Shown here one piece after another: positions 45,895-55,137 of a DNA stretch of 64,000 bases; the stretch's first letter is position 1; each line of letters begins with the position of its first letter. This stretch comes from Trebonia sp963737285 (GTDB lineage: Bacteria > Actinomycetota > Actinomycetes > Streptosporangiales > Streptosporangiaceae). The position numbers were made by a program, and so were the translations under genes. The stretch is taken from contig CAVTRT010000002.1 of NCBI GenBank assembly GCA_963737285.1, positions 1,116,001-1,180,000 of the forward strand, written 5' to 3'. The notes below the pieces were generated by a model. The model did no database searches, had not been told where the DNA came from, and saw only the letters and a list, made by a program, of their open reading frames with translations.

Positions 45895-48800
45895 TCAGGA
45901 GCAGGTGGCCCCGTTCACCGTGAAGCTGGTGGGCGGACTGTCGCTGTTCTTGTAGGTCCCGGTGAAGCCGACAGTGACGGACCCGGACGGCGCGATCGTC
46001 GAGTTGTAGGACTCGGCGGTCGCGGTGACCTGCTCGCCGGACTGGACGTAGCTCGCGTTCCAGAGGGTGGTGATCTGCTGGTCGCCGGGGAACGCCCAGA
46101 TGAGCTTCCAGGCACTGATCGAGGTGGTGCCCGTGTTGGTCAGCGTCACCTGCGCCTGGAATCCGCCGCTCCACGAATTGACCAGTGAATAGGCCGCCGA
46201 GCATGACAGCGGGCCCGGTGAGGCGGACGTAGTGGGCGTCGGCGACGTGGTTGGCGTGGGGGACGTAGTGGGCGTTGGGGACGTAGTGGGCGTCGGCGAC
46301 GTGGTTGGGGTCGGCGACGTAGTGGGCGTCGGCGAGGAGGTGGCAGTTGGGGTCGGGGACGCGGCTGGTGTCCCGGTGTAGAACGTGGCCGGCTCGGCGA
46401 ACTGCGACGTCCTGTTCTGGCTGTCGATCGCCTCGACTACGTACGCGTACGCGGTGCTCGCGGACAGGCCGGTCAGCGTGTACGACGGCGTGGTAGTCGT
46501 CGCCACCAGCCCGGCCGCCGGGGCCAGTTCGTAAACCCGGTACCCGGCGAGCGTGCCGGTCCCGGGCACCGAGGCGTTCCACGTGAGGGTGGCCCCAGTC
46601 GAGGTGACCGAGCTGGCCGACGCAGTGCCCGGCTCGGACGGCGGCAGCGTGTCCGCCGCGGTCAGCGACGTGTAGGGCGACGTGATGAACTGCGCGATGT
46701 TCGATGCGGGCGAGGCGAGGCCCTGGTTGTCCACGGCCTGCACGTAATAGCCGTACGGCGAGGTGCGGGATGCGTTCAGGCCGGTGAGCGCGTAGGAGGT
46801 CGACGTGGTGGTCCCGACAGGCGTGCCCGCGGAGGTGTACACGTCATAGCCGGCGATCGGGTTGCTGCCCGGCTTTGACGCGGCCCAAGACAGCGTGGCG
46901 CCGGTCGAGGTGACCGAGCTCGCGGTCAGCGAGCCAGGGGCCGACGGGGCGGACGTCGACGACGCCGACGGGGGCGGGGTGCCCCAGACCAGCGTGTTGC
47001 CGGAGTACAGCGTGATGTCACTGACCGTGACCGGAGTGGCATTGGGCGTGGTCGGTATGCCTTGGAACGACCAGTCCTCGGCCGGGTTGTGTGCCGACGG
47101 GAAGGTGATGCGCAACTGCACCTGCGCCTGGTAGTCGTCGTTCGTGTAGTCGGCTTCGCCAACCGGTTCGATGTTGAGGTTGCCGCACGACACCTGCACG
47201 TAGTACGTCGAGCCCGCGTACTGAGTAGGGCCGCTCGCGGGCTGGCACTGGCTGTAGGACGAGCTCAGCGTGATCTGGCTTGGCGTCTCGCCGGGATCGA
47301 GGGTGAAGTAGTAGCGGAAGCTGGCGTTCGGCATCTGCCGCGCGGGCCAGGCCGACTGGTTGTTGATCAGCGCCTTGATCTCGATGAAGTTGCTGGCCTC
47401 GTTGTTGACCGCGGCCTGCATGTAGATCTGCGGCCCGTCCGGTGTTTCCGGCGCGGGGAAGTTCGCGACTGGCGTGCCGCCGTACTGCTGCGCCAGCGCG
47501 GCCACGTCTCCGGAGAACAGCGCGTTGTAGTCCAGGGCGCCTTCGGTCTCCTGGTAGTTGGCCCGCTGGTCGGTGTACTGGTCGTTGGCCGCGTCTGGGC
47601 CGCCTACCAGCAGCCCGTAGTCCAGGTGCCGGGTCTGCGCGGGAGTGGTCAGGTTGTCGTCCCAGGAGTCGTGCGCGGGCGCGTTATGCGGGAACTGCGA
47701 CCAGGCGGTGTTCGTGCCGTTGTTGGTGAACCCGACCTCGTAGCTCATGTTGTTCGGGTTCTGGCCGAGGATGTAGTTGATCTGCTGGACAGCGAAGTTG
47801 TGATACGTGGTGGCCCGGGTCGGGTCCAGGTTGTTGGCGGTCAGGTAGTTGCTGAACTCAAGCGCGAGGTATGCGGCGTTCGAGGAGTACCGCAGCGACC
47901 CCCAGGTGTTCAAGAATGCCTCGCCGCCGGGCGAGTAGCTGACTTCCGTTCCGTCGAAGCCGGTCGTCCACCAGTCCAGGTTGTCCTCTGCGTCGGTGAT
48001 GTACTGCTGCTGGCCGGTGAGCTGGGCCATCCAGATGTAGTCGGCGAAGCTGTCGTCGTCCCAGTTGACGGTCCAGTTGTACTCGTGCAGCGTGGACTGC
48101 GAGGCCAGCGGCATGTTGGCGAAGTCCGTCTCCGCCTTGGTCAGCCAGCTTGCCGTGCCGGTCGCCCGGTAGAGCCAGATTTCCGCGGCCACGAGCTGGG
48201 TCCAGTAGCCACTGAACGAGTTGTAGAAGCCCTGCGCCGTGGTGATGCAGCTTGAGTAGTCGCCGAGGTACGTGTCGGCGAAGGTGAACAGCGACTCCGC
48301 CTGCGACAGCAGTTCCGCGGAGTACTTGGGGTCCGCGGTCTTGAAGACGATCGACGACGCGGCGAGCGCGGCGGATGCCTGGCCGACCAGGTCCGAGCCC
48401 GCGCAGGAGGCTGTGACCGCGTAGGACGGCCGGACGGTCGGGTTGGTCTCCGCAGGGCCCCAGTACTGGTGATCGGTGTTCGGGTTGGAGACCTGCCCGT
48501 AGAACGTGTCGGGGCCAGTCGCCGCGGCCAGGATGTAGTCATCACCCCAGCGCAGGTTCTCCACAGCGGTCTGGTACTGGCCCGCGTCCTGGTAGCCCTG
48601 CTGGTAGTCGAGCAGCCCCCAGGCGAGCATGTTCATCGCCCAGGCCTCGGGCAGCCCGAACTTCACCAGGTCCCCTGCGTCGTGATAGCCGCCGGTCAGG
48701 TTCACCCCGTTGTCCGAGCCGTCAGAAAGGTCCGAGTCGCCGCGCCAGTCCACCTCGTTGTCGGGGGGAAGCTGGCCGGATCTCTGGGCCTCGTAGAAGA

Positions 48801-48972
48801 ACATCGAGTCCTGCAGCGCTTCGGCGTAGTCGAACGCGCCGGTCGTCGACGGGGCCGCGTGGGCGGCTCGCGGGACGGCGACGACAGCCAGCAGGCCGAG
48901 GCCGAGTACGAGCGCCGCCGCGGCCGCCACGACGTGGCGGCGGCTGGCAAGGCGCCTTGATGACAGGTGCAT
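45895..48972 (-). CDS. Secreted GH9 endoglucanase with CBM3, FnIII and CBM2
   Basis: 1,025-aa exported cellulase. Order: signal peptide (to about 40), GH9 catalytic domain (about 45-490) with GGYHDAGDLVKFGLP (catalytic Asp pair) and NYQETEGALDYNALF (catalytic Glu), a CBM3 module (about 515-665), two fibronectin type III domains (about 675-865), a Pro-Thr linker and a C-terminal CBM2 (about 925-1025, between two Cys). The CBM3c-like placement after GH9 is typical of processive endoglucanases. It starts 7 bases after the GH6 stop, so the two cellulases are one operon. The opposite-strand frame of about 400 residues is a shadow. Confidence 0.95.
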   Translation of the reverse strand: MHLSSRRLASRRHVVAAAAALVLGLGLLAVVAVPRAAHAAPSTTGAFDYAEALQDSMFFYEAQRSGQLPPDNEVDWRGDSDLSDGSDNGVNLTGGYHDAGDLVKFGLPEAWAMNMLAWGLLDYQQGYQDAGQYQTAVENLRWGDDYILAAATGPDTFYGQVSNPNTDHQYWGPAETNPTVRPSYAVTASCAGSDLVGQASAALAASSIVFKTADPKYSAELLSQAESLFTFADTYLGDYSSCITTAQGFYNSFSGYWTQLVAAEIWLYRATGTASWLTKAETDFANMPLASQSTLHEYNWTVNWDDDSFADYIWMAQLTGQQQYITDAEDNLDWWTTGFDGTEVSYSPGGEAFLNTWGSLRYSSNAAYLALEFSNYLTANNLDPTRATTYHNFAVQQINYILGQNPNNMSYEVGFTNNGTNTAWSQFPHNAPAHDSWDDNLTTPAQTRHLDYGLLVGGPDAANDQYTDQRANYQETEGALDYNALFSGDVAALAQQYGGTPVANFPAPETPDGPQIYMQAAVNNEASNFIEIKALINNQSAWPARQMPNASFRYYFTLDPGETPSQITLSSSYSQCQPASGPTQYAGSTYYVQVSCGNLNIEPVGEADYTNDDYQAQVQLRITFPSAHNPAEDWSFQGIPTTPNATPVTVSDITLYSGNTLVWGTPPPSASSTSAPSAPGSLTASSVTSTGATLSWAASKPGSNPIAGYDVYTSAGTPVGTTTSTSYALTGLNASRTSPYGYYVQAVDNQGLASPASNIAQFITSPYTSLTAADTLPPSEPGTASASSVTSTGATLTWNASVPGTGTLAGYRVYELAPAAGLVATTTTPSYTLTGLSASTAYAYVVEAIDSQNRTSQFAEPATFYTGTPAASPTPTATSSPTPTTSPTPTTSPTPTTSPTPTTSPTPTTSPTPTTSASPGPLSCSAAYSLVNSWSGGFQAQVTLTNTGTTSISAWKLIWAFPGDQQITTLWNASYVQSGEQVTATAESYNSTIAPSGSVTVGFTGTYKNSDSPPTSFTVNGATCS
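46228..46350 (-). repeat. Tandem repeats coding the SPTPTT linker
   Basis: About six 18-bp units coding Ser-Pro-Thr-Pro-Thr-Thr, with silent differences, join the FnIII and CBM2 modules of the GH9 protein. Such arrays can change in copy number and hence linker length. Confidence 0.8.
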
Positions 48973-48979
48973 GCGTGCC

Positions 48980-50332
48980 TCAGCCCGTGGTGCAGGTGAC
49001 GGTCTGGCCGTTGTTGGCGGTCAGCGTGAACGACGTCGGTACCGCGTCGCTGGTGGTGAAGGTGCCTTGCATCCCGAACGACGCGCTAGCACCGGCCGCG
49101 ACCGTGGCATTGGTGTCGAACGGGTCGTGCGCGGCGACCGACTCCCCGGTCTGGGTGTAGAAGGCGCTCCACAGGTTCGTGATCTTCTGGTCACCGGGGT
49201 AGGTCCAGCTGACCGTCCAGCCGCCCAACGGCATGGTGCCTGTGTTGGCCAGCGTCACGTTAGCGGTGAAGCCGCCGGTCCACGCGCTGGCGATCGTGTA
49301 CGTGACCGTGCATTTCGGCGTGCCCGCGGCAGCGTTGGTGGCGAGCGCCGTCGCCAGCGCCGGGTCGAAGGTGCCCGCCGGGTCGGCGCAGCCGTCGGAC
49401 TCGCCCGGCGGCTTGACCCACAAGAACGCGTCCACGTACGAGTAGCCGGTGTTCGCGGTGGGAGCCAGCCCGAGCGCCCGGCCGGACGGGTCGCACCACG
49501 TGTTGCCGGGGCCGATGCCGTTGCGGCTGGTGTCGATCACCAGGTGCAGGCTGGCGTCTGCGATGTCGGCTAGGATCTGCTGGCCGTAGTACAGCTCGTC
49601 GTTCGTCCACTCAAAGTTGGACACGTTGGTGAACACGCCGTCGGCGTCGGTCGTGACGTCGGCGGCTTCCAGCGCGGCGGCTTGCTGCGCGGCCGAATTC
49701 CAGTCGGAGTGACCGCCGTCGAAGTAGACCTTGGCCTTCGGGTCGTCGGCGTGGATGACGTGGCCCGCGAAGGCGATGGCGCCGTCCCGCGCGCTCGCGT
49801 CCGCGCTCGACAGGCAAGTCTGCAGCGCCAGCGAGTCGGGCTCGACCAGTACGATCACGGTGCCGCTGCCGAGCCCGGCGGCGAAGTTGGAGATCCAGGT
49901 TTCATAGTTTGCGATCGTCGGCGCTCCGCCGGCCGACGCTCCGCCGCAGTCCCGGTTCGGGATGTCGTAAGCCACCAGGACGGGCACCTGGCCCTTGGCC
50001 GCCGCGGCCGAGGTAAGCGATGAGACCTGGGACTCGATTGTGGTCGGGTTGTAGGTCGTGAACCAGGTCGCCTGTGGCTGGCTCGCGATGTCCTTGGCGA
50101 TCACCGGCTCGTCCGGGTTGCCGGGGTTCGCGGCCACCCACCGCGCCACGTTGGAGTTGGGGTTGACGTAGAACGTCGTGCTCGTCGGCAGGCTTCCCGT
50201 GACGGCCGGCGCCGCGTGCGCCGGTACCGCCAGGGCGATCCCCGCGAGCGCCAGCACAGCGGCCTCGATCGTGGCAAGCCGGCAGGCATTCCGGGCGGGT
50301 TTCATCAGGTCCATCGCGCCATCACCTGTCAT
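48980..50332 (-). CDS. Secreted GH6 cellulase with CBM2
   Basis: 450 aa. The signal peptide ends near VPAHA. The GH6 domain has VLVAYDIPNRDCGGASAGG (catalytic Asp region), GTVIVLVEPDSLA, and FLWVKPPGESDG. A CBM2 follows from TPKCTVTYTIASAWTGGFTA to the end, with the two bracketing Cys. Unusually, almost no linker separates the domains. GH6 cuts cellulose from the non-reducing end and complements the GH9 enzyme downstream. The start could be 50332 or one of the next two Met codons. Confidence 0.93.
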   Translation of the reverse strand: MTGDGAMDLMKPARNACRLATIEAAVLALAGIALAVPAHAAPAVTGSLPTSTTFYVNPNSNVARWVAANPGNPDEPVIAKDIASQPQATWFTTYNPTTIESQVSSLTSAAAAKGQVPVLVAYDIPNRDCGGASAGGAPTIANYETWISNFAAGLGSGTVIVLVEPDSLALQTCLSSADASARDGAIAFAGHVIHADDPKAKVYFDGGHSDWNSAAQQAAALEAADVTTDADGVFTNVSNFEWTNDELYYGQQILADIADASLHLVIDTSRNGIGPGNTWCDPSGRALGLAPTANTGYSYVDAFLWVKPPGESDGCADPAGTFDPALATALATNAAAGTPKCTVTYTIASAWTGGFTANVTLANTGTMPLGGWTVSWTYPGDQKITNLWSAFYTQTGESVAAHDPFDTNATVAAGASASFGMQGTFTTSDAVPTSFTLTANNGQTVTCTTG

Positions 50333-50704
50333 TCTGCAGAACCAGGGGCCGGGTCGCCCGCCATGGGCACTGCGTGCCCGCCAGCAGCGGCATCCGGATC
50401 GAATGCGAAACTAACCCCGTACCCGGCCGCCGCCAACCACGCGGCGGCAGCGGGGCCGCCGAGCCCCCGAGCCAACGCCGTGACCAGCGCGGGCACGGAC
50501 TCGCCCAGGAAGCTATCGGATGTAAGTTTCATCGGCCATGGTCTGGTACACCGCCATTAGAACGGCACCGCCGAGCCTCACGGTGACAGCGGCCTGGTCT
50601 GACGGCGTCGCCGCTGCAGAGCCGCACCGCGACGCTGCGACCGCGCACCTCGCGTCGCCGCCATCGGCGTGTGACCTCATGTCGGCTCGCCTGCCCAAGC
50701 CGAG
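50333..50704. other. Intergenic, nothing firm
   Basis: A 67-residue minus frame (50329-50532, MKLTSDSFLGESVPALVTAL at the start) and an 84-residue plus frame (50538-50792) are open, but neither has a ribosome site. The promoter of the cellulase operon must lie here; I could not place it or any clear operator. Confidence 0.35.
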
Positions 50705-51676
50705 CTACGTCGTCGGGGTGACCTTGGTCAGGCCGACGGGCTTGTCCGGGTCGGCGCCCTTGGCCAGCGCCAGGGCGCGTGCCAGTTGCTGACCGCGCAC
50801 CACCGCGCCGATGGCCCGTGCGGGTTCCGGAAGGTCCTCATCCACCTCGACCATCGCGACGGTGGCGTTTCGTGCGGTCAACGTCCTGCCAAGGTCGCGG
50901 GTGTCGTCGGCGGCCGGCCCGCCCGCGTCGACAAGCAGCACCGGCGCGCCGGCGAACGCGGTCGCGATGGGCCCGTGCAGCAGGTCGGCGGTGGAAAAGC
51001 CCTCGGCCAGTATGCCGGTGGTCTCCTTGATCTTGAGGGCTATCTCAAGGGCGGCGGCGTAGGCCAGGCCGCGGCCGGTGACGATCAGCCGGTCAATGTC
51101 TCGCCACCGCTCGGCGATCTGGGGTGTCGTATCGTCTTGGAGGATCTTGGTGACGACGGCTGGCAGGCCGTACATCCCGGTCACGCCGAGCGCGGTGGCG
51201 AGCAGCAGCATCTGGGCGGTCATCGTCTTCGTCGCGGGCACGGCGCGTTCCGGGCCGGCGTTGGTGGATAGCAGCACGTCGCCGACGTCGCGCATCGGGC
51301 TGTCCGGCTCGTTGGTGATGCCGATCACCGTGGCACCGCTCGCGCGCATCGTGGTAGCCGTAGTGAGGATCTCAGGGGTGGCGCCCGACTGGCTGAGCGC
51401 GATGACCTGATAGCCGGACCAGTCAACGTCCGCGTGATAGCGGGTGTACAGGCTCGGCGCGGCCAGCCCCACGGGCCTGCCGGTCACGAGCTCCGCCAGG
51501 TACCGGCCGAACACGGCGGCGTTGTCCGACGAGCCCCTGGCGAGCAGCACGGTTCCGGCCAGCGGATCCGGCGTCACCTTGCTCACCGTGGCGGCGTCGG
51601 CGTCGGCGCGCGCGATGAGCCTGGCCAGTACGGCGGGCTGTTCGGCCATTTCCGCGGACATCAATGTTGCGGGCAT
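50705..51676 (-). CDS. SIS-domain sugar isomerase/deaminase-like protein
   Basis: 323 aa with two SIS domains: first VLLARGSSDNAAVFGRYLAE and ALSQSGATPEIL (the phosphosugar site), second LIVTGRGLAYAAALEIALKI and LLHGPIA. This is the GlmS C-terminal/AgaS-like arrangement without the glutaminase, so it probably deaminates or isomerises an amino-sugar phosphate. Such genes usually sit by a GntR regulator; only a scrap of one remains just upstream. Confidence 0.9.
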   Translation of the reverse strand: MPATLMSAEMAEQPAVLARLIARADADAATVSKVTPDPLAGTVLLARGSSDNAAVFGRYLAELVTGRPVGLAAPSLYTRYHADVDWSGYQVIALSQSGATPEILTTATTMRASGATVIGITNEPDSPMRDVGDVLLSTNAGPERAVPATKTMTAQMLLLATALGVTGMYGLPAVVTKILQDDTTPQIAERWRDIDRLIVTGRGLAYAAALEIALKIKETTGILAEGFSTADLLHGPIATAFAGAPVLLVDAGGPAADDTRDLGRTLTARNATVAMVEVDEDLPEPARAIGAVVRGQQLARALALAKGADPDKPVGLTKVTPTT

Positions 51677-51679
51677 TCA

Positions 51680-51763
51680 CTAACCTCCAGAGGTGATTGC
51701 TTGCCTGAGCGACTGGACCGCCTTGTGTGCGGTGATGCGGCTCGTGCCGTACTCCTGCGTTAC
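51680..51763 (-). pseudogene. GntR-type HTH remnant
   Basis: A 27-codon coding-like stretch, VTQEYGTSRITAHKAVQSLR then QAITSGG and a stop, matches the recognition helix of GntR-family regulators. Upstream the likeness is lost. It directly precedes the SIS gene, where a complete GntR gene would be expected. Confidence 0.45.
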
Positions 51764-51804
51764 GTTTGCTGCGGCCGGGCTCTGAAGCGGTACAGGCAGC
51801 AGCA

Positions 51805-54198
51805 TCACCGCCACCAGGGGCGGCGGCGGGCCTGCGCCACGTGCAGTGCTGGCTCGCTGATCGCCTGAGCGCTGCAGCTCAGGTGGTGCAGGTGATCCTG
51901 GACCCACAGCAGGTGCGGGTGCGGACCGCGCGCCACGCTGGAACTGGTGGTGCCCTGGCCCGCCAGCGCCGCATCGCGGCGGACTTCGCCGTGGGCCGCC
52001 CCGTCGCGGCGCGGGACAGCCGGGTCGGTGAGCGGCGGGGCGGGCAGGAGCCCTGGGACCATTCGGCCGGGGTGGCCTACCTCATCGGCGACGCGCCCGT
52101 AGAAGCCGGCCAGTTGCGTCGCCGCCATCCGCAGGCTCACGCACGCGGGCGTGCCCGCGTAGGCCTGCGACCCCTCAAGCGGCAGGCAAGCCAGGCCCGT
52201 CGCGAGGCCGTCAAGGGCCGGCACGTCTCGCAGCCCGGCCAGCATGCTCGCGGTCAGCCGCAGCCGCTGCGCCGCCGACACCAGCGACCAGAGGTCTTCC
52301 TTGCTCGCCCGCTTGGTGCCCTGTTCGGCAAGGAAGCCGCGCAGCGCGTCATCGAGCCGCAGGCCCGCCGTCACTGCCGCCGAGGCCACCTCCGGCGGGA
52401 CGAGGCGCTCGCTCAGCGCCCAGTCAACCGCCTGCGTGAGGTACTGCGCGCCGCTGCGGAACGCGTCCGCCAGGTCGTCACCGACCAGGGCCGATGCCCC
52501 GCGCGGCCAGAAGACCACGCCCACCGCCACGCTCACCGCGCAGCCAATCGCCACGTCCTCCACCCGCAGCAGCCCGACCTTCCAGCCGATCGGGTCCAGC
52601 AGGTTGAAAAGCACCACGATCACGATCGTGAACGCCGCCTGGCCGATCGCGAACGGCGCGGTCCCCGGCGCGTACACGGCGACAAGTACCGCCAGCGGGA
52701 ACGCCACCCACATCGCCGTCTGCCCGGTCCCGATCGCCGCGAGCAGCGCAGCGCCCACGACGAACCCGACGGCCGTGCCGCCCAGCGCGCGCAGCGCCGT
52801 CGCCCCGGTGCCCGAGGCGTTCGACCGCAGCACCGACAGCGTCCCGAGCACGACCCAAAAGCCGTGCTGGACGTCGCTCACGTCCGCGACCGCCACCGCG
52901 ACGGCGAGGGCCGCCGCACCGCGCAGGCTGCTGGCGAACCATACCGAACGAACACTGGCGTGTCTCATCACGACGCCCGTCGCCCCAGCGATTCCCGACA
53001 GTGGCGAGCCGGGGTCCACGCCGGACAGCAGGCGGGCTGCGCGCCCGGGGGCGGTTCCGTTCTGGCTGGTGGGACCGGGCGGCGACGCCGCCGTGCCGTA
53101 CCACTGGCGGCGCTCGGCGGCGATGGTGGCCGGGTCGGCGCGGCGGGCGGCGATCAGCGCGTCGGCGGCCGCGGAGCGGGCGGCCACCGCGATCGCCTGG
53201 GCGTGCACGGCGCGCGCGGCGCCCATCCGCTCGGCGGGCTCGGTGTCGGCCGACAGGCTCCTTAGGTGCTCGGTGGCGGCAGCCCGTGCCCGCTCGAGCT
53301 CGTCGAACGCGGGATCGGCGGCCTGCCCCGCCAGCAGGGCGGTGATGTCGTCGAACACGCTCGCGGTGATCGCGAGCAGCTGGCGTTCTTCCGGGGCCGC
53401 CTGGGTCATGTCGATGTGGCCGTCGAAAGCGTCGGCCACCTGGTCTCCGCCCCAGTCGAGCAACTGCACCACGCTCGCGAGTCCCTGATCGGCGGTTGCC
53501 AGGCCGGTCGGACGGTAGGGCGCGCTGGTGAACGCGGCCCGCAGTCGCTCCTTCGCGGCCCGCATGGCGGCCGGGTCGGTGGCCTCGCCGGCGGACGCCC
53601 GGCGCACCCGGAGTGCGATCTGCGCCGCCAGGGCCGACGCCGCCGCCCGGATGCGGTCGGCGGGGCTCTTCGGAGACAGCAGCAACACGGCGAGGGTCCC
53701 CGCGGCGGACGCCAGCCACCAGCCTTCCAGGCGGCTGTCAATGGTGGCTGCGCCGCCCGCCGATGCGACCGGGAGCACGTAGGCGAACAGGATCGCCGTG
53801 GACGCGGTGGCGGGGGCCGGGCCGAGGACGCCGGCGAAGAAGATCGCGAACACGACCAGGAACGTGACGACAGCGGCCAGCCACGCGGTGCCGCTGACGA
53901 GCGTGCCGATCGTGAGGGCGACGCTGCCCGCGATGGCCAGTCCCAGGTGGGCGGTCAGCTTGTCGCGCCGGGTGCCGGCGAAGCCGACGACCAGCAGGGT
54001 CGCGAATCCGCCGAACGTCGCGAACAGGGCCATCTGCGGATCATCGATTACCTTCGATGTGATGGCGAACAGGCTCGGGATGACGATCGTGGCGCGAATC
54101 GCGCGCATGGCGGCGGGAACTGACCAGGAGACCTTCAGCCATCCGGGATACCACCGCGTCGCCGTCAACCGTGCCTGCTTCAACCCGGGCGCTGCCAT
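51805..54198 (-). CDS. FUSC-family membrane protein
   Basis: 797 aa, fusaric-acid resistance-like/aromatic acid exporter type. Two blocks of about five to six membrane helices each (about 30-170 and 410-560: FATFGGFATLLVVGFAG; FWVVLGTLSVLRSNASGTGA) are each followed by a soluble helical part. The FWVVLGTLSVLRS segment is a family mark. The substrate is unknown. The last 60 residues (HGEVRRDAALAGQGTTSSSV onward) look unconserved and may result from loss of the original stop. Very long + strand frames across it are shadows. Confidence 0.88.
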   Translation of the reverse strand: MAAPGLKQARLTATRWYPGWLKVSWSVPAAMRAIRATIVIPSLFAITSKVIDDPQMALFATFGGFATLLVVGFAGTRRDKLTAHLGLAIAGSVALTIGTLVSGTAWLAAVVTFLVVFAIFFAGVLGPAPATASTAILFAYVLPVASAGGAATIDSRLEGWWLASAAGTLAVLLLSPKSPADRIRAAASALAAQIALRVRRASAGEATDPAAMRAAKERLRAAFTSAPYRPTGLATADQGLASVVQLLDWGGDQVADAFDGHIDMTQAAPEERQLLAITASVFDDITALLAGQAADPAFDELERARAAATEHLRSLSADTEPAERMGAARAVHAQAIAVAARSAAADALIAARRADPATIAAERRQWYGTAASPPGPTSQNGTAPGRAARLLSGVDPGSPLSGIAGATGVVMRHASVRSVWFASSLRGAAALAVAVAVADVSDVQHGFWVVLGTLSVLRSNASGTGATALRALGGTAVGFVVGAALLAAIGTGQTAMWVAFPLAVLVAVYAPGTAPFAIGQAAFTIVIVVLFNLLDPIGWKVGLLRVEDVAIGCAVSVAVGVVFWPRGASALVGDDLADAFRSGAQYLTQAVDWALSERLVPPEVASAAVTAGLRLDDALRGFLAEQGTKRASKEDLWSLVSAAQRLRLTASMLAGLRDVPALDGLATGLACLPLEGSQAYAGTPACVSLRMAATQLAGFYGRVADEVGHPGRMVPGLLPAPPLTDPAVPRRDGAAHGEVRRDAALAGQGTTSSSVARGPHPHLLWVQDHLHHLSCSAQAISEPALHVAQARRRPWWR

Positions 54199-54325
54199 GG
54201 TCAGAGATTAACCGGACGATGGCCGACGATTGCGATCATTTCGGTAAGCAGCGCGTTAACCGGTGTAGGCGGCGACTTGCGGCGCCGGCCGCGGAGGGCG
54301 GGCTGCCCGGCGCACTGACGCCCGG

Positions 54326-55003
54326 TTAGTCGATGAGGGTGGTGTGGAGCCAGGCTTCGATGCCCCCGATATGGATCGTCGCCCAGGAGCGGGCCAGGTC
54401 GGCGTCACCAGCCATGATCGCCGCGTGGATCGCCCGGTGCTCGTTCATCGTCCGCTCCAGGGCGTACGGTTGCGTCATGCCCCGCCAGACACGGGCACGC
54501 GCCGTGGGCTGCGACATGTTCTCGATCAGCGACGCCAGCACCGTGTTGCCGGAGCCCAGCGCGATCTTCTTGTGGAATCCCAGGTCGGTGGCGACGAAGT
54601 CCTCGACCGGCGAATTGACGGTGACCGCGTCGAGTATCTTGCCGAGCTCTGCCTTGTCCTCGTCCGGCATCCGCAGGGCCGCCATCCCTGTAGCCGCGGG
54701 CTCAAGGATCCTGCGCACCTCGAGAAACTCAAGCACCGTGTCGTCGCGGTGGAAGTCCACGATGAAGCTCAGCGCCTCGAGCAGCAGCGACGGCGCGAGG
54801 CTCGTCGCATACGTGCCGTCTCCCTGGCGCACGTCCAGCACGTTGATCAGGCTCAGCGCCTTCACCGCCTCGCGCAGCGAGTTGCGGGACAGCCCCAGTT
54901 CGGCTGCCAGGTCAGCCTCCCTGGGCAGCTTCTCCCCCGGCCGCACCCGGCCGGAGAGGATCATCTGCTTGATCTTGTCGATCGCCTCGTCGGTCAGCGC
55001 CAC
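54326..55003 (-). CDS. FadR-subfamily GntR regulator, probable L-fucose repressor
   Basis: 225 aa. N-terminal winged helix (IDKIKQMILSGRVRPGEKLP, then READLAAELGLSRNSLREAV) and C-terminal FCD ligand domain with Asp/His metal-site residues (DLGFHKKIALGSGN, NEHRAIHAAIMAGD). It is last in the leftward fucose operon and overlaps the truncated lactonase frame by 10 bases. The likely operators are the AACATCGGATCA copies at 63094-63356. The ligand may be a fuconate-pathway intermediate. Confidence 0.88.
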   Translation of the reverse strand: MALTDEAIDKIKQMILSGRVRPGEKLPREADLAAELGLSRNSLREAVKALSLINVLDVRQGDGTYATSLAPSLLLEALSFIVDFHRDDTVLEFLEVRRILEPAATGMAALRMPDEDKAELGKILDAVTVNSPVEDFVATDLGFHKKIALGSGNTVLASLIENMSQPTARARVWRGMTQPYALERTMNEHRAIHAAIMAGDADLARSWATIHIGGIEAWLHTTLID

Positions 55004-55137
55004 GAGCCTGCTCCCTTATCCCCGCTCCCGTAATCGGAAGCGCTCGCCGCCACGTCGGCGACTAGCGCGAGGTCCCGCGTCGGCGTACCGGGCGGCACCT
55101 GGTCCCGGACGTGATGGTGCGCGTCGATGACCTTCAT
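54994..55137 (-). pseudogene. Truncated amidohydrolase, probable L-fuconolactonase stub
   Basis: ATG overlaps the aldo-keto reductase stop by 4 bases (ATGA), exactly where the lactonase is expected. It begins MKVIDAHHHVRDQVPPGTPT, the metal-binding start of amidohydrolase_2 lactonases, but stops after 47 residues where about 280 are normal. The rest of the gene is missing up to the regulator. The lactone may hydrolyse on its own, or another lactonase may be used. Confidence 0.65.

Noticed and set aside
47062..48255. 397-residue open frame on the + strand
   Set aside because: It is antisense to the GH9 catalytic and CBM3 domains and shows Arg/Val-rich composition typical of shadow frames.
51766..53265. 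499-residue open frame on the + strand
   Set aside because: It is antisense to the FUSC protein; no motif and no ribosome site.
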